From positions 1 to 5,094 of the forward strand of contig DHIV01000122.1 in assembly GCA_002403995.1 (NCBI GenBank): a stretch of 5,094 nt of DNA, written 5' to 3'. This stretch comes from Gallionella sp. UBA4737 (GTDB lineage Bacteria > Pseudomonadota > Gammaproteobacteria > Burkholderiales > Gallionellaceae). The translations under genes and the position numbers were made by a program. The notes under the pieces were generated by a model. It had not been told where the DNA came from and made no database searches. It saw nothing but the letters and a program-made list of their open reading frames with translations. Positions 1-4,581 of the stretch are shown piece after piece (position 1 is the stretch's first letter; every line of letters starts with the position of its first letter).

Positions 1-20
1 GGCATGGCCCGCTCCTACAG
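1..20 (-). repeat. REP-like palindromic repeat, copy 1 (cut by window edge)
   Basis: Read on the minus strand, this is the 18-mer tgtaggagcgggccatgc plus one more matching base. The same 18-mer occurs exactly at 2865-2882 (plus) and 2933-2950 (minus), and in shortened form at 4415-4432. It lies 26 bases beyond the stop codon of the oxidoreductase gene, a usual place for REP elements. The outer half, which would complete the GCGGGC/GCCCGC palindrome, is off the left edge. Between it and the gene a small TGTCC-AAC-GGACA hairpin (26-38) is visible, but no T-run follows it in the direction of transcription, so I do not call a terminator. Confidence 0.75.
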
Positions 21-46
21 GTGCTTGTCCAACGGACACCCCGTCG

Positions 47-1462
47 CTAATCGAGCGCGTCGGCGCCCAGCCGATCGCAGTAGCCCAGGTCGGGGACATC
101 CGCGCCGCCCAGCTTGCCGGCGGCATCGCGTAACGCGGTGCGCAAGCCTTCCTCCAGGACAGGATGATAAAACGGCATGCGCAACAACTCGCGCACCGTC
201 AGCTTGCGCTGCACCGCCAACGCCAGCAGATGTGCAAGGTGCTCACCTTGCGGCGCACACATCTCGGCACCCAATAGCCGGCCACTGCTTCTGTCGACAT
301 AGACGCGCAACATGCCGTGATTGACCTCCCCCATGCGTGCGCGCGCCTGACTTGAAAAATCGACTTCGCCGATGACGATCTCATCCTCGTCAAGGGTAGT
401 GAAGGACTGTCCGACGACGGCGATGCCGGGATCGGTAAATACGATCGCAAGCGGCACGCGCCGTTCGAAGCATACCGGCTCGTTCCGCAGCGCGTTATAT
501 CCGGCGATATACCCCTCATCGAGAGCCTCGTGCAGCAACGGCAAATGACGGTTGGCATCGCCCGCGATGTACACGGGAAGATCGGCGATCTGCATCGTGC
601 GTGTATCGAAAGGCGGCACACCGCGTTCGTCGAGCTCGACTCCCAGGTTCTCGAGGCCCATCTGATCGATATTGGGACGGCGGCCGAGCGCGACGAGCAC
701 CTTGTCGACCACGGCACTCTCGTTTCCGGCACGCACGCGGATACGCTCACCTTCGATGACGGGCTCAGCTGCCTGGCCCAGATGCATGGCGAACTCCGCT
801 CGCAACAATGCCACGGCCTGCCTGTTGACATCGGTATCGCTCAGCCCGGCGATATGCTCGGCGGCATCGAAACCGGTGACTTCTATACCCAGCCGGGCGA
901 GCGCCTGGGCGATCTCGCTGCCGAGACCACCCATGCCAATCACCGCCATGTGCGATGGCAATGTTTCCTGCTCGAACAAATCATCGCTCGTCAGCATCCG
1001 TGTGCCGAGCGCGGCCCATTCCTTGGGAACGATAGGCCGAGAACCTGTAGCGATGATGATCTTCCCGGCATGCACGCGGCGTTCACCGACTGCGAGAACC
1101 TGCGGCTCGAGGAACCGTGCACGGCCCGCAATGCTGCGATCTTTCAGTTCATCCGTGAGTTTGAGCATGCCCGCAACGAAGCCGTCGCGCAACCGCCGCA
1201 CGCGTCTCAATACTGCGGGGATATTAACAGTAAGCCTCTCTGCGCCGCCCACGCCGAAGGTCTCGAGCGCCTTGCCCCGGTGAAAGGCGATGGCCGCTTC
1301 GATCAGCGTTTTCGAAGGCATGCATCCAACGCGCGCGCAGGTAGTGCCGTAGGAGCCGTCATTGATCAGCACAAAATTATCGGTCTGCTTGCGCACCTCG
1401 CGCAGCGCCGTCAGGCCGGCAGAGCCTGCGCCTATGATTGCAACGTCGTATGATTTGGTCAT
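47..1462 (-). CDS. Dihydrolipoamide dehydrogenase-like FAD/NAD(P) disulfide oxidoreductase
   Basis: This is a complete 471-residue class I pyridine nucleotide-disulfide oxidoreductase, a typical length for the family. Such enzymes pass electrons between NAD(P)H, FAD, an active-site disulfide and a thiol substrate in the cytoplasm. In order it shows: the FAD dinucleotide fold GAGSAG (11-16); the redox pair C42/C47 in TTCARVGCMPSK; ATGSRP (138-143); a second nucleotide fold GMGGLGSE (176-183) with D199 at the end of the next strand, which suggests NADH; the FAD motif GDAN (301-304); and a C-terminal dimerisation domain with the catalytic pair H433/E438 in HPVLEE. The GTTCARVGC variant differs from classical GGTCLNVGC Lpd and suggests a side branch. 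No lipoyl dehydrogenase-complex subunit lies nearby, so lipoamide is not established as substrate. I chose ATG 1462 over one eight codons upstream because AGAGGG (1470-1475) sits 7 bases before it. Confidence 0.93.
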   Translation of the reverse strand: MTKSYDVAIIGAGSAGLTALREVRKQTDNFVLINDGSYGTTCARVGCMPSKTLIEAAIAFHRGKALETFGVGGAERLTVNIPAVLRRVRRLRDGFVAGMLKLTDELKDRSIAGRARFLEPQVLAVGERRVHAGKIIIATGSRPIVPKEWAALGTRMLTSDDLFEQETLPSHMAVIGMGGLGSEIAQALARLGIEVTGFDAAEHIAGLSDTDVNRQAVALLRAEFAMHLGQAAEPVIEGERIRVRAGNESAVVDKVLVALGRRPNIDQMGLENLGVELDERGVPPFDTRTMQIADLPVYIAGDANRHLPLLHEALDEGYIAGYNALRNEPVCFERRVPLAIVFTDPGIAVVGQSFTTLDEDEIVIGEVDFSSQARARMGEVNHGMLRVYVDRSSGRLLGAEMCAPQGEHLAHLLALAVQRKLTVRELLRMPFYHPVLEEGLRTALRDAAGKLGGADVPDLGYCDRLGADALD

Positions 1463-1464
1463 GA

Positions 1465-1686
1465 GTTCGCCCTCTGATATCCGCAAATCTCAGCACCTTA
1501 ACTTTTCAGGCGCATTCAAACCGTGCGCCAGCAAACATAGAGCGAAACGTCGCACACGACGCGGTGCGCAAATTGCCGGCAGGCAAGGACGTGACGGTGA
1601 AGGTGTGTGCGCTGCAGGGTAACGATGGGCGCGGCGGCGGTTTAGAGCCGAAAGAGATGGGGGTGATTTGTTTGTGGACGGGATAA
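1465..1686 (+). pseudogene. Start-less protein-like frame, probable gene remnant (product unknown)
   Basis: One plus-strand frame is open from just after a TGA at 1462-1464 to a TAA at 1684-1686 (73 codons). From about 1540 on, the codons look genuinely coding: nearly all end in G or C and many begin with G. The C-terminal peptide includes AVRKLPAGKDVTVKVCALQG and ends EMGVICLWTG. There is no ATG near its head and no ribosome binding site before the few GTG codons. The left end runs into the start region of the divergent oxidoreductase gene. The simplest reading is the 3' end of an older gene whose 5' part was lost. I do not recognise the family. The opposite strand must hold the oxidoreductase promoter, but I see no consensus promoter there, only small dyads (CGTCG-N4-CGACG at 1548-1561 and TTGCC-N4-GGCAA at 1573-1586). 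The frame could still be chance in GC-rich DNA. Confidence 0.35.
1470..1475 (-). promoter_or_regulatory. Ribosome binding site fixing the oxidoreductase start
   Basis: On the minus strand AGAGGG lies 7 bases before ATG 1462. The alternative in-frame ATG at 1486 lies upstream of this site, so the downstream start is favoured. It also places the FAD-binding GxGxxG at residue 11, the usual distance from the N-terminus. Confidence 0.7.
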
Positions 1687-1720
1687 TATGGCCGCAGAAT
1701 GTATTGCGCAGCTGACTCCT

Positions 1721-1726
1721 TATAAT
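1721..1726 (+). promoter_or_regulatory. Possible -10 box for the Trx-HEAT gene
   Basis: A perfect TATAAT occurs in an AT-richer stretch upstream of the plus-strand gene. No good -35 hexamer lies 16-18 bases before it and there is no extended -10 TG. If used, it would give a leader of about 185 bases containing the hairpins described below. On the minus strand, TTGATT-N17-AACAAT (about 1725-1753) is an equally weak candidate for the divergent oxidoreductase gene. Confidence 0.25.
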
Positions 1727-1731
1727 TGTTC

Positions 1732-1779
1732 GGAATCCAGTGGGTTTAATCAAAATACATTAATATCTTGCTGGATTCC
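1732..1779. repeat. Inverted repeat GGAATCCAG / CTGGATTCC
   Basis: GGAATCCAG at 1732-1740 is the exact reverse complement of CTGGATTCC at 1771-1779. The two are separated by 30 mostly AT-rich bases. The right arm is shared with the next hairpin, so the two structures cannot form at once. Confidence 0.65.
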
Positions 1780-1800
1780 CGCTTTCGCGGGATAACCAGC
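1770..1800. repeat. Palindromic repeat with TCCCGC-TTTC-GCGGGA core
   Basis: A hairpin with a 6-bp inner stem (TCCCGC/GCGGGA, TTTC loop), a short internal loop and a 5-bp outer stem (GCTGG/CCAGC). The core GGATTCCCGCTTTCGCGGGA matches a type of dispersed palindrome I know from many proteobacterial genomes, usually seen as GGATTCCCGC...GCGGGAATGAC. It lies in the leader of the Trx-HEAT gene. Confidence 0.7.
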
Positions 1801-1831
1801 GACTTGCCCAGCGTCTTTTGCTGGGTTAGTC
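1801..1831. repeat. Long hairpin in the leader of the Trx-HEAT gene
   Basis: Two 12-base arms, gacttgcccagc and gctgggttagtc, flank a 7-base loop gtctttt. They pair throughout except for one T-T mismatch and one G-T wobble. The hairpin abuts the preceding palindrome directly. No T-run follows on the plus strand, so it is not a classical terminator. It ends 87 bases before the start codon at 1919. Confidence 0.65.
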
Positions 1832-1841
1832 AGATGGCTGG

Positions 1842-1865
1842 TAGTTCTATCAGTAGTTATATCAA
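1842..1865 (+). repeat. 12-bp tandem direct repeat (TAGTTnTATCA)
   Basis: tagttctatcag is followed immediately by tagttatatcaa, a 10 of 12 match. It lies about 55-77 bases before the Trx-HEAT start, where it could be an operator-like double site. It could equally be a small chance duplication. Confidence 0.4.
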
Positions 1866-1907
1866 TGACGGTACCCCAGTCTTGAATTATGGAAACCTCA
1901 ATGATCG

Positions 1908-1912
1908 AAGGA
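1908..1912 (+). promoter_or_regulatory. Ribosome binding site fixing the Trx-HEAT start
   Basis: AAGGA lies 6 bases before ATG 1919. Two in-frame ATGs upstream (1889 and 1901) have no comparable site, and the residues they would add do not resemble the start of a thioredoxin fold. Confidence 0.7.
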
Positions 1913-1918
1913 TCAACC

Positions 1919-2572
1919 ATGCCCGCCACGCCTCCCGACGCACTGCTCTTTATCACCCCCGGCTGCCCGCACTGCGCCAGCGTTTTGCAGGGACTGAGCG
2001 AACTGGTCAAGCAGGCGCTGATCGGGAAATTGACGGTAGTGAATATTGCCGCGCATCCCGCTCAGGCTGCGGAATACGGCGTGCGCGCCGCTCCCTGGCT
2101 GCGCCTGGGTCCGTTCACCCTCACCGGCGCACACAGCCCTGCCGAACTGCGCCAGTGGGCCGAGTGGGCGAGCGGCGAAGAAGGTACAGGGCACTATATA
2201 GAACATCTGTTGAAGCAAGGCAGCTACAAACAGGCCGCAGCGTTCATTGACGCAGATACGCATCGCCTCAAGCCGCTGCTCGCCATCGTCGCCGATCCCG
2301 GGGCCAAACTCGAAGTGCGCCTGGGCGTCAACGCGCTGCTGGAATCCCACACCAATACAAAGGCACTACAAAATCTGCTGCCGCAACTGGCCGAACTCAC
2401 CCGCCATGCCGACCATCGCGTGCGCGCCGATGCATGCCACCTGCTCGGCCTCACCGGCAGCGCAGCCGCACGCCCTCATGTTGAAATCTGCCTCAACGAT
2501 GCTCACGAAGAAGTGCGCGAAATCGCGAAAGAGGCGATGGAAGCACTGGAGAAGCGAAATGCGAAAAGGTGA
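1919..2572 (+). CDS. Thioredoxin-like (CPHC) protein fused to HEAT-like repeats
   Basis: A 217-residue soluble protein with no signal peptide or membrane segment, so probably cytoplasmic. Residues 8-85 look like a compact thioredoxin/glutaredoxin fold: strand ALLFITPG, then the redox motif C16-P-H-C19 at a helix start, strand KLTVVNI (37-43), and VRAAPW (55-60), where P59 would be the cis-proline facing the disulfide. Residues 91-160 are helical. Residues 163-210 resemble PBS-lyase-type HEAT repeats (DHRVRADACHLLGLTG, then HEEVREIAKEAMEAL), which usually bind other proteins. I infer a thiol-disulfide oxidoreductase or redox sensor guided to a partner by its HEAT part; no substrate is evident. 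CPHC is also found in DsbA and DsbC, but the lack of an export signal argues against a periplasmic role. It is transcribed alone, divergent from the oxidoreductase and convergent with the MATE gene. A redox pairing with the oxidoreductase is possible but unproven. Confidence 0.8.
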   Translation: MPATPPDALLFITPGCPHCASVLQGLSELVKQALIGKLTVVNIAAHPAQAAEYGVRAAPWLRLGPFTLTGAHSPAELRQWAEWASGEEGTGHYIEHLLKQGSYKQAAAFIDADTHRLKPLLAIVADPGAKLEVRLGVNALLESHTNTKALQNLLPQLAELTRHADHRVRADACHLLGLTGSAAARPHVEICLNDAHEEVREIAKEAMEALEKRNAKR

Positions 2573-2573
2573 T

Positions 2574-2654
2574 GCAAAGCTGACCCTATAAATTCTCACC
2601 CGCAAAAAAATCGCCCAGGCTCTGGGTATCGTGCCGGAACAATTGGCGATGTGA
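2574..2654 (+). pseudogene. Remnant of an XRE-family helix-turn-helix gene (C-terminal tail)
   Basis: Starting two bases after the Trx-HEAT stop, one frame reads AKLTL, a TAA (2589-2591), then ILTRKKIAQALGIVPEQLAM and a TGA at 2652-2654. The pattern TLxxLxKIAxALGxxPxxL is the hallmark of the last helices of XRE/Cro-type DNA-binding domains, as in HigA- or HipB-like antitoxins and small regulators. The start, the recognition helix and any partner toxin are absent, and a nonsense codon interrupts the piece, so it cannot be functional. It most likely marks a lost toxin-antitoxin or regulator locus. The match is short, so chance resemblance remains possible. Confidence 0.45.
2604..2626 (-). terminator. 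Candidate intrinsic terminator for minus-strand transcription
   Basis: Read on the minus strand, CCCAG-AGC-CTGGG is followed by CGA and seven T's. This would stop transcripts running leftwards from the MATE gene, about 370 bases beyond its stop. The stem is only 5 bp and the A-run on the plus strand is also explained by lysine codons of the HTH remnant, so the call is tentative. Confidence 0.35.
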
Positions 2655-2688
2655 GATTTAGAAACCGCGGTCTATTGCTGATCATTCA

Positions 2689-2716
2689 GCACCTCGTAGG
2701 TCGGGCTCTGCCCGAC
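2689..2716 (+). repeat. 28-nt palindromic repeat, copy A
   Basis: Begins gcacctcgtaggtcgggc and contains a perfect 7-bp hairpin, GTCGGGC-TCT-GCCCGAC (2700-2716). It matches copy B, 64 bases away, at 25 of 28 positions. It is convergent-gene filler of the REP type. As the first strong hairpin beyond the Trx-HEAT gene it might help end or protect that transcript, although only a TTTT follows, at some distance. Confidence 0.75.
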
Positions 2717-2752
2717 TGCAGGTACTTTTACTCGATTGAAGATAAGGTCTCC

Positions 2753-2780
2753 GCACCTCGTAGGGTGGGCTCCGCCCGAC
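2753..2780 (+). repeat. 28-nt palindromic repeat, copy B
   Basis: Same family as copy A, with three substitutions that weaken the hairpin to GTGGGC/GCCCGA-type pairing with one G-T wobble. It is followed at 2784-2804 by cttgtcgaagggttcgccctg. This resembles the dispersed repeat GTTCGCCCTGAGCTTGTCGAAGGG known from many proteobacteria, here with its two halves in swapped order as if from two abutting copies. Confidence 0.7.
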
Positions 2781-2801
2781 GCCGCTTGTCGAAGGGTTCG
2801 C

Positions 2802-2864
2802 CCTGCTCACAGCATTCAAATAAACCGCCACCAGCCACAGGCTCGCAATCCCAGTGATCCAGCA
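2802..2864 (-). pseudogene. Duplicated 3' fragment of a MATE transporter gene
   Basis: On the minus strand these 21 codons read CWITGIASLWLVAVYLNAVSR. The intact MATE gene to the right ends FWIAAITSLWLVA-GLVA-VYLERVSR (residues 431-455, positions 3005-3079). Fifteen of 21 residues are identical once a 4-residue gap is allowed. At the DNA level caaataaaccgccaccagcc is identical at 2817-2836 and 3020-3039. The 12-base gap falls at a gccacca direct repeat in the intact gene, as slippage would produce. The similarity stops exactly at the REP copy at 2865. It is therefore a scrap of a paralogous or older MATE copy. It has no start or stop of its own and is not expected to make a product. Confidence 0.72.
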
Positions 2865-2950
2865 TGTAGGAGCGGGCCATGCGGGTGCCCGGACAAGAGT
2901 TTTTCGTACCCGCGAACAAAAAACAATCGCGGGCATGGCCCGCTCCTACA
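2865..2950. repeat. REPIN-like inverted pair of REP elements (copies 2 and 3)
   Basis: tgtaggagcgggccatgc at 2865-2882 (plus) is the perfect reverse complement of 2933-2950, giving 18-bp arms around a 50-base centre. The right copy carries the complete REP palindrome GCGGGC-ATG-GCCCGC (2929-2943). In the left copy the second half of that palindrome is altered. The centre contains another perfect hairpin, CCCGCGA-N11-TCGCGGG (2909-2933). Paired inverted REPs are the REPIN form that RAYT transposases are thought to mobilise. No RAYT gene is in this window. Its position between convergent genes is typical. Confidence 0.75.
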
Positions 2951-2968
2951 AATGGATCAGCAGATAGG

Positions 2969-2991
2969 GTGGATAAGCATAGCGCATCCAC
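2969..2991. repeat. Short palindromic repeat GTGGAT-N11-ATCCAC
   Basis: A 6-bp perfect stem with an 11-base centre, lying 5 bases past the MATE stop codon. On the minus strand it reads GTGGATGCGCTATGCTTATC..., which resembles the GTGGATGCGC...GCTTATCCACC repeat that I recall from many proteobacterial genomes. No T-run follows on the minus strand, so it is not a canonical terminator. Confidence 0.6.
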
Positions 2992-2995
2992 AGAA

Positions 2996-4369
2996 CTATC
3001 TCCCCCGACTCACCCGCTCCAAATAAACCGCCACCAGCCCCGCCACCAACCAAAGACTCGTGATCGCCGCGATCCAGAAGCCGGGTGCGCCGCGCGCGGA
3101 GCCGAACGTATCCGTCAGCCCGAGCAGGAAGCCGCCGCCAAGGCCCAATCCCCACAGCATCGTGGCATAGATCAACATCGGCACGACCGATTTCTTGTAT
3201 CCGCGCAGGGCATTCACCGCCACGGCCTGCAGCGCATCGCCCAGATGATACAAAGCGACCAGCATGATCAAGGGTATCGCCACCTGCTGCACCTCGGGGT
3301 CGGTGGTGTACAGCGCGGCAATGTGTGGCGCGCCGAACCAGAAGATCAGGCTGAGGACGGCTGCGATCGCCATGCCGAGGCGGATGGCTGCCCAGCAGAT
3401 GTGGCGGGCGTGCTCGCGCTGCCCGGCGCCGATGGCCTGGCCGGCCAGCACCGCCGTTGCATTGCCCAGCGCAAGCGGAATCATGAAAGCCAATGCCGCC
3501 AGGTTGGCCGCGATCTGGTGAGCGCCCGACACCACCGGGCCCAGGCGCGCGATGAACAGCGCCATGAACGTGAAGGCGGTCATATCCGCGATGAACGTCA
3601 GGCCGATCGGCACGCCCAGCCGCAGGAACTCCAATATCGCTTTGCGATCCGGTGCGGCAAAGCGCCTGCGCAGCTGGAACTGCATATAGTCCGGATGTCG
3701 CAAACACCAGCCCCAGGCGAGCGCGGCCATCAGCCAGGCATCCAGCGACGTGGCGACCGCGCAGCCCGGCCCGCCCATTTCGGGCGCCTCCATCAGGCCA
3801 TACATGAACACTGCATTCAGCGGGATCTTGATTGCCAGCGACAGCAGGTTGAAGAACATCACCGGGCGCGGGCGGCTGATGCCGGTTGAAAGGCCAAAGA
3901 AAATACGCAACGCGAAGATGGCAGGCACCCCCCAGGCGGATGCGGCGAGATAGGCGCGCACCTTGGTTTCGACGATGGGCTGCAATTGCGAGATCGCAAT
4001 GATCGGACCGGGGAAGCACAGCAGCAGGATCGCGACCAGCGCCAGCACCAGCGATACCCACACGCTCTGGTGAATCTCCCGCCCGACCTCGGCACGCCGG
4101 CCAGCTCCGTAAAGGTGGGCGATGATAGGCGGCAGCGCGAGCAACACACTGATCAGCGACATCAGCACCGTGGCCATGATCGCCGAGGCAATGCCGACCG
4201 AGGCAAGGTCGATCGCAGACAGCCGCCCGGCCATCGCGGTGTCGATCACGGCATTTGCCATCATCGCAAGCTGCGCGACCAGCACCGGCCAGGCCAGATG
4301 GATGAGTTGCGAGGTGGGAGAAGCGGGTTGCACTATAGTCCGGGACGTATATGGGATAAAGTTTTGCAT
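2996..4369 (-). CDS. MATE-family multidrug/cation efflux transporter (NorM type)
   Basis: A complete 457-residue inner-membrane protein with the usual MATE length and about twelve hydrophobic segments in two homologous halves. MATE proteins export cationic drugs, dyes or metabolites in exchange for Na+ or H+. Family marks include LAWPVLVAQ (25-33) and VIDTAMAGRLS (41-51) in helix 1, with D43 at the position of NorM D36. The second half opens with LGVPIGLTFIADMT (251-264). There D262 stands where Vibrio NorM has the cation-binding glutamate E255. LYHLGDALQ...NALRGYKK (373-393) carries D378, matching NorM D371. The ATG at 4369 has no clear ribosome binding site, so the start is less certain than the family; it leaves 22 residues before helix 1, which is reasonable. 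The gene is 212 bases downstream of selD on the same strand, with a REP copy between, so it is probably a separate unit. The natural substrate cannot be read from the sequence. Confidence 0.93.
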   Translation of the reverse strand: MQNFIPYTSRTIVQPASPTSQLIHLAWPVLVAQLAMMANAVIDTAMAGRLSAIDLASVGIASAIMATVLMSLISVLLALPPIIAHLYGAGRRAEVGREIHQSVWVSLVLALVAILLLCFPGPIIAISQLQPIVETKVRAYLAASAWGVPAIFALRIFFGLSTGISRPRPVMFFNLLSLAIKIPLNAVFMYGLMEAPEMGGPGCAVATSLDAWLMAALAWGWCLRHPDYMQFQLRRRFAAPDRKAILEFLRLGVPIGLTFIADMTAFTFMALFIARLGPVVSGAHQIAANLAALAFMIPLALGNATAVLAGQAIGAGQREHARHICWAAIRLGMAIAAVLSLIFWFGAPHIAALYTTDPEVQQVAIPLIMLVALYHLGDALQAVAVNALRGYKKSVVPMLIYATMLWGLGLGGGFLLGLTDTFGSARGAPGFWIAAITSLWLVAGLVAVYLERVSRGR

Positions 4370-4388
4370 CGGTTGCTGCGATGCCAGC

Positions 4389-4432
4389 CCCGCGAAACTG
4401 AGCGGGACAATCCCTGTAGGAGCGGGCCCTGC
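4389..4432. repeat. Hairpin plus truncated REP copy 4 upstream of the MATE gene
   Basis: tgtaggagcgggcc (4415-4428) matches the other REP copies exactly for 14 bases, then diverges (ctgcgaagg in place of atgcccgcga), so the palindrome is broken. Next to it is a hairpin CCCGC-N8-GCGGG (4389-4406). Both lie within 70 bases before the MATE start and would be in its leader or promoter. The rest of 4433-4581 shows no gene. TTGCCA-N18-TATTGC (minus, 4472-4501) is a weak promoter candidate, and CCGG-ACA-CTGG followed by GTTTTT (minus, about 4502-4516) is a weak terminator candidate for selD. Confidence 0.55.
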
Positions 4433-4581
4433 GAAGGATGATCGGCAAGCAATGGAGGCACAGCAAAATTAGCAATACAAATTGAATCCAGCGCGTGGCA
4501 AAAACCCAGTGTCCGGCAATACCCTGTCATGGAATATTTCCGGGCGCGACAGATCGGATGCTGAGATGTGGATGTGGTCGA

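Noticed and set aside
530..1453. Long plus-strand open frame (307 codons) opposite the oxidoreductase gene
   Set aside because: It is antisense to a gene with all family motifs intact. Its peptide is rich in His, Arg and Gln with no recognisable domain, typical of GC-rich antisense shadows.
47..1462. Mercuric reductase
   Set aside because: There is no N-terminal heavy-metal domain and no C-terminal vicinal cysteine pair; the C-terminus has the His-Pro...Glu motif and ends without CC.
1768..2250. Plus-strand open frame starting in the palindromic repeat and overlapping the Trx-HEAT gene
   Set aside because: It starts inside a repeat, has no ribosome binding site and overlaps a better supported gene in another frame.
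2689..2780. Short CRISPR-like array
   Set aside because: Only two copies with a 36-base gap, a strongly palindromic unit of REP type, and no cas genes.
2865..2950. Insertion sequence or MITE with terminal inverted repeats
   Set aside because: The arms match other single REP copies in the window, there is no transposase, and I could not see a target-site duplication; a REPIN pair explains it better.
2879..3889. Plus-strand open frame of 336 codons opposite the MATE gene
   Set aside because: Highly charged, repetitive His/Arg/Gln composition with no domain; an antisense shadow.
2946..4475. Minus-strand open frame of 509 codons, longer than the MATE gene it overlaps
   Set aside because: The overlapped frame encodes a clear MATE transporter. 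The longer frame gives an Arg/Gly/Cys-rich peptide without membrane segments or motifs.
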